A stretch of 43,712 bases of DNA from CAYJLB01 sp964370845 (GCA_964370845.1 CAYJLB010000014.1:1-43712), one strand, 5' to 3'; positions 8,411 through 15,935 are shown, numbered from the stretch's first letter. Translations and numbers: made by a program. The notes: a model not told the origin generated them from the sequence alone.

Positions 8411-8586
8411 ATTTGTTCCTTATTGTCCTGGACTTTCATATTATCAAGAGCATATTTGCAACATTGAGCAACTAATGCGTTTAATGATACTTTATTTTCT
8501 GTTGCACACTGCATTAATTCCTCAAGCAATTTTTTCTCAATACGAAAGGTTTTATTTATAAATTCAGGTTTTTCAACTTCAAACAT
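8407..8586 (-). CDS. Small ribbon-helix-helix (Arc/CopG-like) protein
   Basis: 59 codons: MFEVEKPEFINKTFRIEKKL, then LEELMQCATENKVSLNALVA, QCCKYALDNM and a charged tail. The pattern of a short strand (NKTFRIEKKL), a first helix, an N-[KR]-V-S-L-N turn and a second helix is that of a ribbon-helix-helix DNA-binding fold, as in small Arc-like proteins and antitoxins. The ATG is preceded by GGTGAT. The stop codon TAG lies inside the right arm of the inverted repeat at 8334-8410, so the repeat may have trimmed the C-terminus. It is divergent from the 49-residue gene at 8704 across a 117-bp region that carries direct repeats. A toxin partner is not recognised. Confidence 0.75.
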   Translation of the reverse strand: MFEVEKPEFINKTFRIEKKLLEELMQCATENKVSLNALVAQCCKYALDNMKVQDNKEQM

Positions 8587-8611
8587 AAAATCACCACTTT
8601 CTTATTTATAT

Positions 8612-8647
8612 TATATGTGTTAATATCTGTATAATATATACGTTAAT
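8612..8647. promoter_or_regulatory. Direct repeat pair between the two small divergent genes, possible operator
   Basis: TATATGTGTTAAT (8612-8624) and TATATACGTTAAT (8635-8647) match at 11 of 13 positions, with start-to-start spacing of 23 bp, about two helical turns. Ribbon-helix-helix dimers often bind such direct repeats, so self-regulation by the adjacent protein is plausible. The region is AT-rich and chance similarity is possible. Confidence 0.4.
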
Positions 8648-8654
8648 TTTACAC

Positions 8655-8683
8655 TTGACAAAATAAGTGCAAAATAGTAAAAT
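8655..8683 (+). promoter_or_regulatory. Strong promoter for the 49-residue gene
   Basis: TTGACA (8655-8660), a 17-bp spacer and TAAAAT (8678-8683). The 5' leader would be only about 15 nt, with AAAGGAG at 8690-8696. Confidence 0.7.
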
Positions 8684-8703
8684 AACATAAAGGAGTTGAT
8701 ATT

Positions 8704-8853
8704 ATGAACTACAAAAAAGCCTATTATGAATTGTTTAATAACGTGAGTGATATAATTGAAAAGTTAAAAGAAATCCAAATGACTGCTGAGGAAACGTGTA
8801 TATCCGAAGATGAAACAGCCTTTGAAATAGAAAAATTAGATAATAAAAACTAG
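8704..8853 (+). CDS. Small acidic hypothetical protein, 49 residues
   Basis: Reads MNYKKAYYELFNNVSDIIEK, LKEIQMTAEETCISEDETAF, EIEKLDNKN, stop. It is one predicted amphipathic helix (about 5-30) and an acidic tail. The AAAGGAG SD is 7 nt from the ATG and a near-consensus promoter stands upstream, so it is very likely expressed. I have an impression of similar small proteins beginning with a Y-K-K-A-Y-Y-E-L-F-N-like stretch in Clostridia, but cannot name a characterised family. It is divergent from the ribbon-helix-helix gene and might be controlled by it. Confidence 0.7.
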   Translation: MNYKKAYYELFNNVSDIIEKLKEIQMTAEETCISEDETAFEIEKLDNKN

Positions 8854-8912
8854 TTTTTTTAAGTTTAAACTAACTTACTAAATAAAAATTTAACAAAGTT
8901 CACATTTAGCAT

Positions 8913-8940
8913 TGATTTTTTTCCTTAAATGGTGTATAAT
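8913..8940 (+). promoter_or_regulatory. Promoter of fba
   Basis: TTGATT (8913-8918), a 16-bp spacer and TATAAT (8935-8940), 42 bp before the chosen ATG. This placement also shows that an ATG at 8929 cannot be the start, because it lies inside the promoter. Confidence 0.7.
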
Positions 8941-8982
8941 CTATTTGTACGAAAAAACTCAAATTTTAGGAGGATAATAATA

Positions 8983-9846
8983 ATGTTAGTATCAGCAAAA
9001 GAAATGCTTACAAAAGCAAGAGAAGGTAAATACGCAGTTGGACAATTCAATATCAATAACCTTGAATGGACAAAAGCTACATTGCTTACTGCACAAGAAT
9101 TAAACTCACCTGTTATTCTAGGTGTTTCCGAAGGTGCAGGAAAATACATGGGTGGTTACAAAACTATCGTTGGTATGGTTAATGGTATGCTTGAAGAATT
9201 AAACATCACTGTTCCTGTTGCATTACACCTTGACCACGGTTCATATGATGGTGCAAAAGCTTGTATCGCTGCAGGTTTCTCATCAGTTATGTTTGATGGT
9301 TCACACTATCCAATCGAAGAAAACATCGCTAAAACTACTGAACTTGTAAAAGTTTGTGAAGAAAAAGGTCTTTCAATCGAAGCTGAAGTTGGTTCAATCG
9401 GTGGTGAAGAAGATGGCGTTGTTGGTACTGGTGAATGTGCTGACCCTAACGAATGTAAAATGGTTGCTGATTTAGGCGTAACTATGCTTGCTGCTGGTAT
9501 CGGTAATATCCATGGTAAATATCCTGAAAACTGGGCTGGTCTATCATTTGATACACTTGCTTCAATCAACGAAAAAGTAGGCGATATGCCTCTAGTTCTT
9601 CACGGTGGTACTGGTATCCCTGAAGAAATGATTCAAAAAGCAATCTCTTTAGGTGTTGCTAAAATTAATGTAAACACTGAATGTCAATTGACATTTGCTG
9701 CTGCTACTAGAAAATATATTGAAGATGGAAAAGACCTACAAGGTAAAGGTTTTGACCCAAGAAAACTTCTAGCACCTGGTTTTGAAGCTATTAAAGCTAC
9801 TGTAAAAGAAAAAATGGAACTTTTCGGTTCAGTAGGTAAAGCTTAA
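8983..9846 (+). CDS. fba: Class II fructose-1,6-bisphosphate aldolase
   Basis: 287 residues. Cleaves fructose-1,6-bisphosphate to dihydroxyacetone phosphate and glyceraldehyde-3-phosphate. Zinc ligands and catalytic residues are visible: D84 and H85 in HLDHGSYDGA, E135 in EAEVGSIGGEEDG, H178 in IGNIHGKYP and H207 in LVLHGGTGIPEE; NVNTECQ follows as a phosphate-binding segment. The ATG at 8983 is preceded by TAGGAGGA at 7-10 nt and starts the usual MLVSAKEML. An in-frame ATG 54 bp earlier lies within the -10 region. Codon use is biased as expected for a highly expressed glycolytic gene. It appears monocistronic. Confidence 0.97.
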   Translation: MLVSAKEMLTKAREGKYAVGQFNINNLEWTKATLLTAQELNSPVILGVSEGAGKYMGGYKTIVGMVNGMLEELNITVPVALHLDHGSYDGAKACIAAGFSSVMFDGSHYPIEENIAKTTELVKVCEEKGLSIEAEVGSIGGEEDGVVGTGECADPNECKMVADLGVTMLAAGIGNIHGKYPENWAGLSFDTLASINEKVGDMPLVLHGGTGIPEEMIQKAISLGVAKINVNTECQLTFAAATRKYIEDGKDLQGKGFDPRKLLAPGFEAIKATVKEKMELFGSVGKA

Positions 9847-9902
9847 GACTAAAATTAATAATTAAGGAATATTTTTCTTAATTATAGTTAAGGTATTATT
9901 AG

Positions 9903-9948
9903 TTTCCACATTCTGAAAATTGTTTTTTGGAATGTGGAAATTATTTTA
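9903..9948 (+). terminator. Terminator after fba
   Basis: TTTCCACATTC (9903-9913) pairs perfectly with GAATGTGGAAA (9930-9940), followed by TTATTTTA. A weaker AT-rich stem (TAATTAAG/CTTAATTA) precedes it at about 9859-9883. Confidence 0.7.
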
Positions 9949-9962
9949 TACAAATTATTAAA

Positions 9963-10007
9963 GAGTGTATCCCAGAACACCACTCAATGAAACAAAAAAA
10001 CAGGGGG
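9963..10007 (+). promoter_or_regulatory. Probable preQ1-I riboswitch in front of queT
   Basis: GAGTG (9963-9967) pairs with CACTC (9981-9985) around a loop containing CCC (9971-9973). This is followed by an A-rich strand (GAAACAAAAAAAC) and GGGGG (10003-10007), which can pair back to the loop CCC. Short P1, C-rich loop, A-rich third strand and a pseudoknot that captures the SD are the architecture of preQ1 class I aptamers of translational type. The downstream gene is queT, a known target of preQ1 riboswitches. The loop differs from the best-known consensus, so a preQ1-III or unclassified variant is possible. Confidence 0.6.
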
Positions 10008-10018
10008 TTTATTTTACT

Positions 10019-10522
10019 ATGTCAAAAATAACTGTCAAAGAATTAGCCGTATCGGGGCTATTAATCGCACTTTATGTGGCGATTACATTATCCACACCTA
10101 TGCTTGCTTATATGGGTGTACAATTCAGAATTGCAGAGGCTCTTACCCTCGTATGCTTCTATAACAAGAAGTATATAGTACCGCTTACACTAGCGTGCCT
10201 AATCGTCAATGCAGTAGGCCCTATGCCTGCTTACGACGTTCCATTTGGTACAGCAGCTACGCTTATAGCGCTATTGTTTGTGTCAAGAAGTAAGAATATT
10301 TACATTGCTTCAATTTTTCCTGTAGTGATAAATGCTGTAATAGTTGCTTTGGAATTAAAACTTGCATTTAATTTGCCAATTTTTATTTCAATGGCACAAG
10401 TTGCATTCGGTCAATTCGTTTGCGTTTGCATCTTAGGAATTGTACTATTCAAAACAATTGAAAAGAACAAATCAATTGTAAATCTGCTTGACTTAAATCA
10501 TCGACTTGTTGCGAAAAACTAA
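10019..10522 (+). CDS. queT: Queuosine precursor transporter, QueT family
   Basis: 167 residues and about five membrane helices. The stretch ELAVSGLLIALYVAITLSTP and the family signature VQFRIAEALT near residue 42 identify the QueT (COG4708/DUF988) family, thought to be the membrane component for uptake of a queuosine precursor such as preQ1, probably as an ECF-type S component. The start at 10019 is favoured over one 54 bp upstream, because the upstream stretch is the riboswitch and AGGGGG lies 11 nt before this ATG. Fits with tgt at 3460. The next gene follows after 32 bp. Confidence 0.88.
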   Translation: MSKITVKELAVSGLLIALYVAITLSTPMLAYMGVQFRIAEALTLVCFYNKKYIVPLTLACLIVNAVGPMPAYDVPFGTAATLIALLFVSRSKNIYIASIFPVVINAVIVALELKLAFNLPIFISMAQVAFGQFVCVCILGIVLFKTIEKNKSIVNLLDLNHRLVAKN

Positions 10523-10554
10523 TATTTGAATTTTTATAGGAAAGGGGACTTATT

Positions 10555-11190
10555 ATGAGCAATTATTCTCATATCCTTTGGGATTTTAATGGTACAATTT
10601 TAGACGACACTGAAGCTGGGATAAAAAGTGAAAACGTATTGTTAACTCGTCGAAATATGCCTTTAATTGAGAGTGTGAATGCTTATAGAGAAGTATTTAC
10701 CTTTCCTATAATTGAATATTATAAAAAGCTTGGCCATAATTTTGAAGATGAATCATATGATGATTTAGCAGTTGAATGGATGGAACAATACTTAATTCAT
10801 TCAAAATTTTCAAAATTGCAATATGGTGTAAAAGAGCTTTTAGAGCATATTAAATCAAAAAATATTCCCCAACTTGTCCTTTCCGCTTCGGAAGTTAATC
10901 TTTTAAAAGGACAACTTAAAGATTTTTCAATAGACCATTATTTCACTGAAATACTCGGTCTTAACAACATCTTAGCCCATAGCAAAATTGATATTGGGAA
11001 AGAGTGGGTTAATCGTGTTAAGCCGACAAAAGCGGTTTTAATTGGCGATACGGTCCACGATTTTCAAGTTGCAAATGCTATTGGAATTGACTGCATTTTA
11101 ATTTGTGCAGGTCATCAAAATCGTGAAACTTTGCTTGAATGTAAAGTTCCAGTACTTGAAAATTTAACGGAAGCAATTAGACTAATTTAA
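10555..11190 (+). CDS. HAD-superfamily protein with DxN variant of motif I
   Basis: 211 residues, HAD fold: WDFNGTILDD (nucleophile D10), a helical cap, LVLSASE as motif II, a lysine near VKPTK and GDTVHDFQVANAIG as motif IV. The second aspartate of motif I, normally DxD in phosphatases, is asparagine (D10-F-N12). The variant recurs in a subgroup of HAD proteins annotated only by homology; phosphatase chemistry is therefore uncertain. AAAGGGGA precedes the ATG by about 8 nt. It probably shares the queT transcript (32-bp gap), but a role in queuosine salvage is only guilt by association. Confidence 0.85.
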   Translation: MSNYSHILWDFNGTILDDTEAGIKSENVLLTRRNMPLIESVNAYREVFTFPIIEYYKKLGHNFEDESYDDLAVEWMEQYLIHSKFSKLQYGVKELLEHIKSKNIPQLVLSASEVNLLKGQLKDFSIDHYFTEILGLNNILAHSKIDIGKEWVNRVKPTKAVLIGDTVHDFQVANAIGIDCILICAGHQNRETLLECKVPVLENLTEAIRLI

Positions 11191-11242
11191 ATAATTCTCA
11201 CCAATAAAAAACAACAAGCACAAAATTTTCCCACACCGCAAA

Positions 11243-11315
11243 GTTCGACCTCGTGGGCAGAATTTTTCCCGTTTTACAACATAAAAACACGGGTATGTCA
11301 GTGGCGACCACGAAC
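11243..11315. repeat. Degenerate inverted repeat after the HAD gene
   Basis: TCGTGG (11251-11256) faces CCACGA (11308-11313), and an inner CCCGTTTT/AAAACACGGG stem spans 11268-11293. It shares CGACCTCG with the complement of the right arm of the 8334-8410 repeat and, like it, is GC-richer than its setting. It may be a decayed relative, but the match is short. Confidence 0.4.
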
Positions 11316-11323
11316 AAATAAAT

Positions 11324-11363
11324 AAAAAAACTCTGTTGAATATTAATTTAACAGAGCTTTTTT
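11324..11363. terminator. Bidirectional terminator between queT/HAD and spo0A
   Basis: AAAAAACTCTGTT (ending 11337) pairs with AACAGAGCTTTTTT (starting 11350), with A-run and T-run on either side. It serves converging transcripts. Confidence 0.88.
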
Positions 11364-11393
11364 ATTTAGAAGTTTTTACCATAGTGTTTCTTT

Positions 11394-12173
11394 TTACATT
11401 ACATTCCTATTTTTGAGTTTAAGTTTGATTTTATCAGTGATTAATGCGATAAATTCGCTGTTTGTTGGCTTACCTTTTCCAGTGTTTACTGTGTAGCCAA
11501 AAAATGAGTTTAAAGTAGAAACATTCCCTCTATCCCAAGCGATTTCAATTGCGTGACGGATTGCTCTTTCCACTCTTGATGCTGTGGTTTGGAACTTTTT
11601 TGCAACAGTTGGATACAATATCTTCGTAACTCCCTCCAACATGTTTGAGTCATGAATTGACTTAATAATTGCTTCCCTTAAGTAATGATAACCTTTAATA
11701 TGTGCTGGTACGCCAAGTTGATGTATAATGTCGGTAACAATTACCTCAAGAGCACTCTCCGATATATTTCCAACTTCAACGTCTTTTTTCTCATCACTTG
11801 AAGCTGTTGATAGAGCTACAACTCTATCTGCTAGAATTTTAATATCGAACGGTTTTTGCATTAAGTAGGCTGCCCCATTTTCCATAACTTGTTGCTCAAT
11901 AAAACTGTTTTCATAGGAACTAATGACAATGAAAATAGGCTTTTTATAGGCGCTCATTTTGATTTTTTTCATCAACTCAATAGCATCTAAATTTGGCATA
12001 ATAGCATCGATTATCACAACGTCAGGCATCTCATTCTTTATTGCATCAAATAAAGTTAAACCATCTTTTGCCCTTGCGATTACAAAAAAACCCATCATTC
12101 TGAGTGTATTTGCATAAGCTATCCCATATTCAGGTGTATCATCTCCGATTAAGACTTTGATTTTACTGTTCAT
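11394..12173 (-). CDS. spo0A: Sporulation master regulator Spo0A
   Basis: 259 residues. The N-terminal receiver carries the acidic pair D11/D12, phospho-acceptor D56 (VVIIDAIMP) and K107 (MQKPFD). The C-terminal DNA-binding domain (about 140-255) contains the near-invariant Spo0A segments: TKILYPTVAKKF, the recognition helix TASRVERAIRHAIEIAW and GNVSTLNSFFGYTV. Spo0A~P turns on early sporulation genes by binding 0A boxes. It is transcribed alone: the usual upstream neighbour spoIVB is absent and a 600-bp AT-rich gap precedes it. AGGGGTG precedes the ATG. The sequence thus supports an endospore-forming, or recently so, Clostridia. Confidence 0.97.
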   Translation of the reverse strand: MNSKIKVLIGDDTPEYGIAYANTLRMMGFFVIARAKDGLTLFDAIKNEMPDVVIIDAIMPNLDAIELMKKIKMSAYKKPIFIVISSYENSFIEQQVMENGAAYLMQKPFDIKILADRVVALSTASSDEKKDVEVGNISESALEVIVTDIIHQLGVPAHIKGYHYLREAIIKSIHDSNMLEGVTKILYPTVAKKFQTTASRVERAIRHAIEIAWDRGNVSTLNSFFGYTVNTGKGKPTNSEFIALITDKIKLKLKNRNVM

Positions 12174-12196
12174 TTGTTCACCCCTCTCCCTGACTT

Positions 12197-12225
12197 ATAA
12201 TATCATAAATTTTGACATAATGCAA
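12197..12225 (-). promoter_or_regulatory. Promoter of spo0A
   Basis: On the minus strand TTGCAT (12225-12220), a 17-bp spacer and TATTAT (12202-12197), about 24 bp before the start codon. The 12226-12777 stretch upstream is very AT-rich and holds no gene I can support; only the 0A box (12328-12335) and the aspS terminator (12719-12764) stand out. Confidence 0.6.
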
Positions 12226-12327
12226 CCGCGGAAAGATTATGCAAAAACAAGGAATTACTAAAATTTCAACAAAAAAATAATGGTTTTTTATGGAAAGTAT
12301 TTCTTTTTTGAGGTATTTTGTAGAATT

Positions 12328-12335
12328 TTGTCGAA
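12328..12335 (+). promoter_or_regulatory. 0A box (Spo0A binding site) upstream of spo0A
   Basis: TTGTCGAA matches the core 0A-box sequence exactly, with a T-run before it and AGAA after. It lies about 155 bp upstream of the spo0A start codon, compatible with autoregulation. A single 8-mer in a long AT-rich region gives moderate support. Confidence 0.5.
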
Positions 12336-12718
12336 GAATTTCGTTCCTTTTTAATAAAAAGCGGTATAAAACTTTGTACAATATTTTTTTTAATTTCAAT
12401 AAAACATTTTTCTTAATTAAATTTTATAACTATTTATTTTTCTTGAGCAAATCATTTGTTTTTGTTTATTTAGCTGTTAAAATAATATAAATTTTATCTT
12501 TTTATAGCATTTATGACAAATTATGATTTTTTGCAAAGATTTTCATTAATATTGTATTAACAAATTAGCAATACAAATTTTAAAAATATAACTAAAAATC
12601 TTTTGACATAATTATATAAAATTAACACAATCATATGTATATTTTACATAAAATTCACAATTTCTCAATTGTACGATATTTAAACAAAACATTGTCAAAT
12701 TATTATCGAATTATAAAA

Positions 12719-12764
12719 AAATAAGCGTTGTTACGAAGTATAGTTTTCGTAACAGCGCTTATTT
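12719..12764 (-). terminator. Terminator of the hisS-aspS operon
   Basis: A 19-bp stem with one wobble (AAATAAGCG and TGTTACGAA at 12719-12737 with their complements at 12746-12764), loop of 8 nt. On the minus strand it is followed by a T-run. Confidence 0.9.
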
Positions 12765-12777
12765 TATTTAAACAATA

Positions 12778-14541
12778 TTATATCTTTTTAATGTGTAATT
12801 CTTCAAGTTGCTTATCGTCAACTTCCCCAGGAGCAGCGGACATAAGCTCGCTTGCGTTCTGCACTTTAGGGAATGCAGTAACATCTCTAAGGCTATCAGC
12901 ACCGCAAATAATCATTGCAAGTCTATCAAGACCAATTCCCATTCCACCATGTGGAGGTGAACCATATTTGTAAGCTTCAACCAAGAAACCAAATTTAACT
13001 TCGATTTCTTCATCAGTTAAGCCAAGAGCTCTGAACATTTTTTGTTGAAGTTCATAGTCGGTAATTCTAATTGAACCAGAAGAAAGCTCTGTTCCGTTTA
13101 AAACAAGGTCATAAGCCTTCGCTCTAACAGCACCAGGGTCGCTTTCAAGAAGTGGCAAACATTCATCTAATGGCATTGTGAATGGGTGATGCATTGCAAG
13201 CCATTCTCCGCTTTCCTCGTCCTTTTCAAAGAATGGGAATTCAGTAATCCATAAGAAGTTGAAGCCGTCTTTAATCATGTCTAATTTCTTAGCAACAGTA
13301 AGTCTTAATGCACCAAGAACAGAAAGAACAGTCTTAGTTTTATCAGCAACAATTAAAACTACATCGCCTTTTTTAGCTCCAGTAGCTGAAATAATTGCTT
13401 CAAGTTCGCCCTCTTTAAGGAATTTTGCAAAAGAGCAGTTAGGAGCATCTTCAACCCAACGAATGTACGCCAAGCCCTTTGCACCGATGCCTTTTGCATC
13501 TTCAGTAAGCTTGTCAATTTCTTTTCTTGTAAGAGTTGAAGCGCCATTTTCAGCAACAATTGCACGAACACTTCCGCCATTTTCTAAAGCTGATTTAAAG
13601 ACAACAAATTCGCTGTCCTTAACAGTTTCAGAAATGTCAGTAATTTCCATTCCAAAGCGAGTGTCAGGCTTGTCCGAACCGTATCTATTCATAGCATCAG
13701 CATAAGTTAATCTAGGCAGTGGCAAAGTGATTTTTTCAGCTAAAACTTCATTAAACAGTGTTTCGATGTAACCCTCAACCATTTCCAAAACATCATCTAC
13801 TTCAACAAATGACATTTCAAGGTCAACTTGTGTAAATTCAGGTTGTCTATCCGCTCTTAAATCTTCATCACGGAAACATCTAGCAAGCTGAATATATCTA
13901 TCATAACCAGAAACCATAAGAAGTTGTTTGTAGATTTGAGGTGACTGTGGAAGTGCATAGAAACAGCCATCATGAATTCTTGAAGGCACTAAATAGTCCC
14001 TTGCACCTTCCGGAGTAGAACGCATTAACATAGGAGTTTCAATTTCCAAAAAGTCATTTTCATAAAAATAATCTCTAGTAACTTTTGCAATTTTATGTCT
14101 TATAATCATATTTTTTTGTAGAGCAGGATTTCTTAAATCCAAATAACGATATTTGAGTTTCAATTCTTCCTTAACTTTATCGCTGTTCATAACTTCGAAC
14201 GGAGTTGTATTTGCTCTTGACAATAAACGAAAATCGCTAACAAAAACTTCAACATCACCTGTAGCAATTTCAGTGTTTACACTTTGTCTTGGTCCAACTG
14301 TTCCCTTTGCCATTACAACAAATTCGCTACGGCAAGAAGCTGCTTTTTCAAAGATAGCTCTATCAGTAGTATCATTAAAAGCAAGTTGTACAATCCCAGT
14401 TTTATCTCTTAAATCTATGAAAATTAAGTTTCCTAAATCTCTAATTTTTGAAACAAACCCACATACAGTAACCTCCCCCGTTTTAGGAATTTCATTACAA
14501 TAATGGCTTCGTTTTAGCCCTTTCATTGTGTCTAAACTCAT
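12778..14541 (-). CDS. aspS: Aspartyl-tRNA synthetase
   Basis: 587 residues, full bacterial type. N-terminal OB-fold anticodon-binding domain (about 1-105), class II catalytic core with motif 2 region RCFRDEDLRADRQPEFTQ and motif 3 GIGLDRL near the C-terminus, and the bacterial GAD insertion (about 290-420). Charges tRNA-Asp, and possibly tRNA-Asn if the enzyme is non-discriminating, which the sequence alone does not settle. It is the second gene of the hisS-aspS pair, 30 bp after hisS, a standard Firmicutes arrangement. The terminator at 12719 follows immediately. Confidence 0.97.
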   Translation of the reverse strand: MSLDTMKGLKRSHYCNEIPKTGEVTVCGFVSKIRDLGNLIFIDLRDKTGIVQLAFNDTTDRAIFEKAASCRSEFVVMAKGTVGPRQSVNTEIATGDVEVFVSDFRLLSRANTTPFEVMNSDKVKEELKLKYRYLDLRNPALQKNMIIRHKIAKVTRDYFYENDFLEIETPMLMRSTPEGARDYLVPSRIHDGCFYALPQSPQIYKQLLMVSGYDRYIQLARCFRDEDLRADRQPEFTQVDLEMSFVEVDDVLEMVEGYIETLFNEVLAEKITLPLPRLTYADAMNRYGSDKPDTRFGMEITDISETVKDSEFVVFKSALENGGSVRAIVAENGASTLTRKEIDKLTEDAKGIGAKGLAYIRWVEDAPNCSFAKFLKEGELEAIISATGAKKGDVVLIVADKTKTVLSVLGALRLTVAKKLDMIKDGFNFLWITEFPFFEKDEESGEWLAMHHPFTMPLDECLPLLESDPGAVRAKAYDLVLNGTELSSGSIRITDYELQQKMFRALGLTDEEIEVKFGFLVEAYKYGSPPHGGMGIGLDRLAMIICGADSLRDVTAFPKVQNASELMSAAPGEVDDKQLEELHIKKI

Positions 14542-14571
14542 TTTAAAATCTTCCTTTCTTGATTTTGCTTA

Positions 14572-15891
14572 TTAAAAACTCATTCCATCTGTGAATAAGC
14601 TTGCAGTATATATATTTGAAAAATCTTCAATAAAATCATCACCTAGTGAAATTTCTAACTTTTCCCCTGTTTCCATATTTTTAAGGGCAGCTTTTCCACT
14701 TTCAAGCTCAGTATCACCGATAACAAGCGAGAATTTCGCATTGATTTTATTTGCATATTTCATTTGAGCATTTAACCCTCTGTTCATATAATCATACTCA
14801 GCATAATAACCCTCAGCACGCAATATTTTTGCAAGAGTAAGTGCTTTAAGCTGTGCATTTTCACCCATAGAAGCAATGTAAACGCTACAATCTTCAGGTT
14901 TTAAGAAATCGCAACCTTGACTTTCCATAGTAAGAATTAATCTTTCAAGTCCCATTGCAAATCCAAGGGCAGGAGTTTTATTTCCACCAAGCATTTCAAT
15001 TAAACCGTCATAGCGTCCACCACCACATACAGTGCCTTGTGCGCCAATGTCAGTTGTGATAAATTCAAATACTGTTTTAGTGTAATAATCAAGCCCACGC
15101 ACAATTTGCGGATTAACATTATATTCTATTCCCATTGCGTCAAGATTAGCTTTAAGTCCAGCAAAGTGAGTGTCACATTCTTCACATAAAAAGTCTAAAA
15201 TTACAGGTGCATTTTCTGCAATTTCCGAGCAAACAGGGCTTTTACAATCTAAAATTCTCATTGGATTTTTATCCAAACGAGTGTGACAAGTTTCACAAAG
15301 AGTATCTTTTTTACTTTCAAAAAAATCTTTCAAAGCCGTGTGATATTTCTCACGACAAACAGGACAACCAATTGAATTTATATTAAGAGCAATATTTTTT
15401 AGCCCCAATTTATCAATATAATCCTTTGCAAGAGCAATCATATCCGCATCAGCACAAGGAGATGAACTTCCGTACATTTCCGCCCCAAATTGATGGAATT
15501 CACGAAGTCGCCCAGCTTGTGGTTTCTCATGTCTAAAACAAGAAATTAAATAATAAACTTTTTGTGGCAAAGCTTCATTTAAAATTCCATTTTCGATAAC
15601 AGCACGAGCCGCACCCGCTGTCCCTTCAGGACGCAAAGTAAAAGATGTTTCGCGACCTTCTCTTAGGGATTGTTTAGCAGAAACTGAGTACATTTCTTTT
15701 TGCACAACGTCAGTAGTGTCACCAACACTTCTTTCAAATAGGTTAGTCATTTCAAAAGTAGGCGTTCTAATTTCTTTAAACCCATATGAAGAAGCGATTA
15801 AAGCAGCCGCTTTTTCAACAGTGTGCCATTTATAAATTTGTGAGGGTAAACCGTCAGCAGTACCCTTTGGTCTTTTAGTAAGTGGAGCCAT
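14572..15891 (-). CDS. hisS: Histidyl-tRNA synthetase
   Basis: 439 residues, class II synthetase. Visible are KRPKGTADGLP at the start, motif 2 TLRPEGTAGAARA followed by CFRHEKPQAGRLREFHQFG, the histidine-binding RGLDYYTKTVFEF and GGGRYDGL, and motif 3 GFAMGLERL. The insertion with paired cysteines (CPVCREKY, CETCH, CEEC) is a zinc-ribbon-like variant found in Clostridia HisRS. AAAGGA precedes the ATG by about 10 nt. First gene of the operon with aspS. No T-box is visible in the short leader. Confidence 0.97.
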   Translation of the reverse strand: MAPLTKRPKGTADGLPSQIYKWHTVEKAAALIASSYGFKEIRTPTFEMTNLFERSVGDTTDVVQKEMYSVSAKQSLREGRETSFTLRPEGTAGAARAVIENGILNEALPQKVYYLISCFRHEKPQAGRLREFHQFGAEMYGSSSPCADADMIALAKDYIDKLGLKNIALNINSIGCPVCREKYHTALKDFFESKKDTLCETCHTRLDKNPMRILDCKSPVCSEIAENAPVILDFLCEECDTHFAGLKANLDAMGIEYNVNPQIVRGLDYYTKTVFEFITTDIGAQGTVCGGGRYDGLIEMLGGNKTPALGFAMGLERLILTMESQGCDFLKPEDCSVYIASMGENAQLKALTLAKILRAEGYYAEYDYMNRGLNAQMKYANKINAKFSLVIGDTELESGKAALKNMETGEKLEISLGDDFIEDFSNIYTASLFTDGMSF

Positions 15892-15935
15892 TTTGTGTCA
15901 ATCCTTTCCAAAATTATCTGAAATACTATCTATAT

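Noticed and set aside
8259..8561. A 100-codon plus-strand open frame
   Set aside because: It runs through a terminator hairpin and the inverted repeat and is antisense to the ribbon-helix-helix gene; it has no SD and its composition is not protein-like.
8407..8853. Calling the two small genes a toxin-antitoxin system
   Set aside because: The ribbon-helix-helix protein fits an antitoxin fold, but the genes are divergent and not co-transcribed, and the 49-residue partner has no recognisable toxin feature.
8929..8982. An N-terminal extension of fba
   Set aside because: It begins inside the promoter -10 region; the ATG at 8983 has a strong SD and matches the family start.
12178..12399. A 73-codon minus-strand frame upstream of spo0A
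   Set aside because: It covers the spo0A promoter and 0A box, is extremely AT-rich (K, I, F, L) and has no SD.
12290..12490. A 66-codon plus-strand frame in the same gap
   Set aside because: AT-rich noise of F, L, K and N residues; no promoter or SD.
13259..13705. A 148-codon plus-strand frame opposite aspS
   Set aside because: Antisense shadow of a well-conserved gene; Ser/Ala-rich composition typical of a reverse frame.
15892..15935. T-box in front of hisS
   Set aside because: The leader from the predicted promoter is only about 40 nt and has no T-box sequence or terminator.
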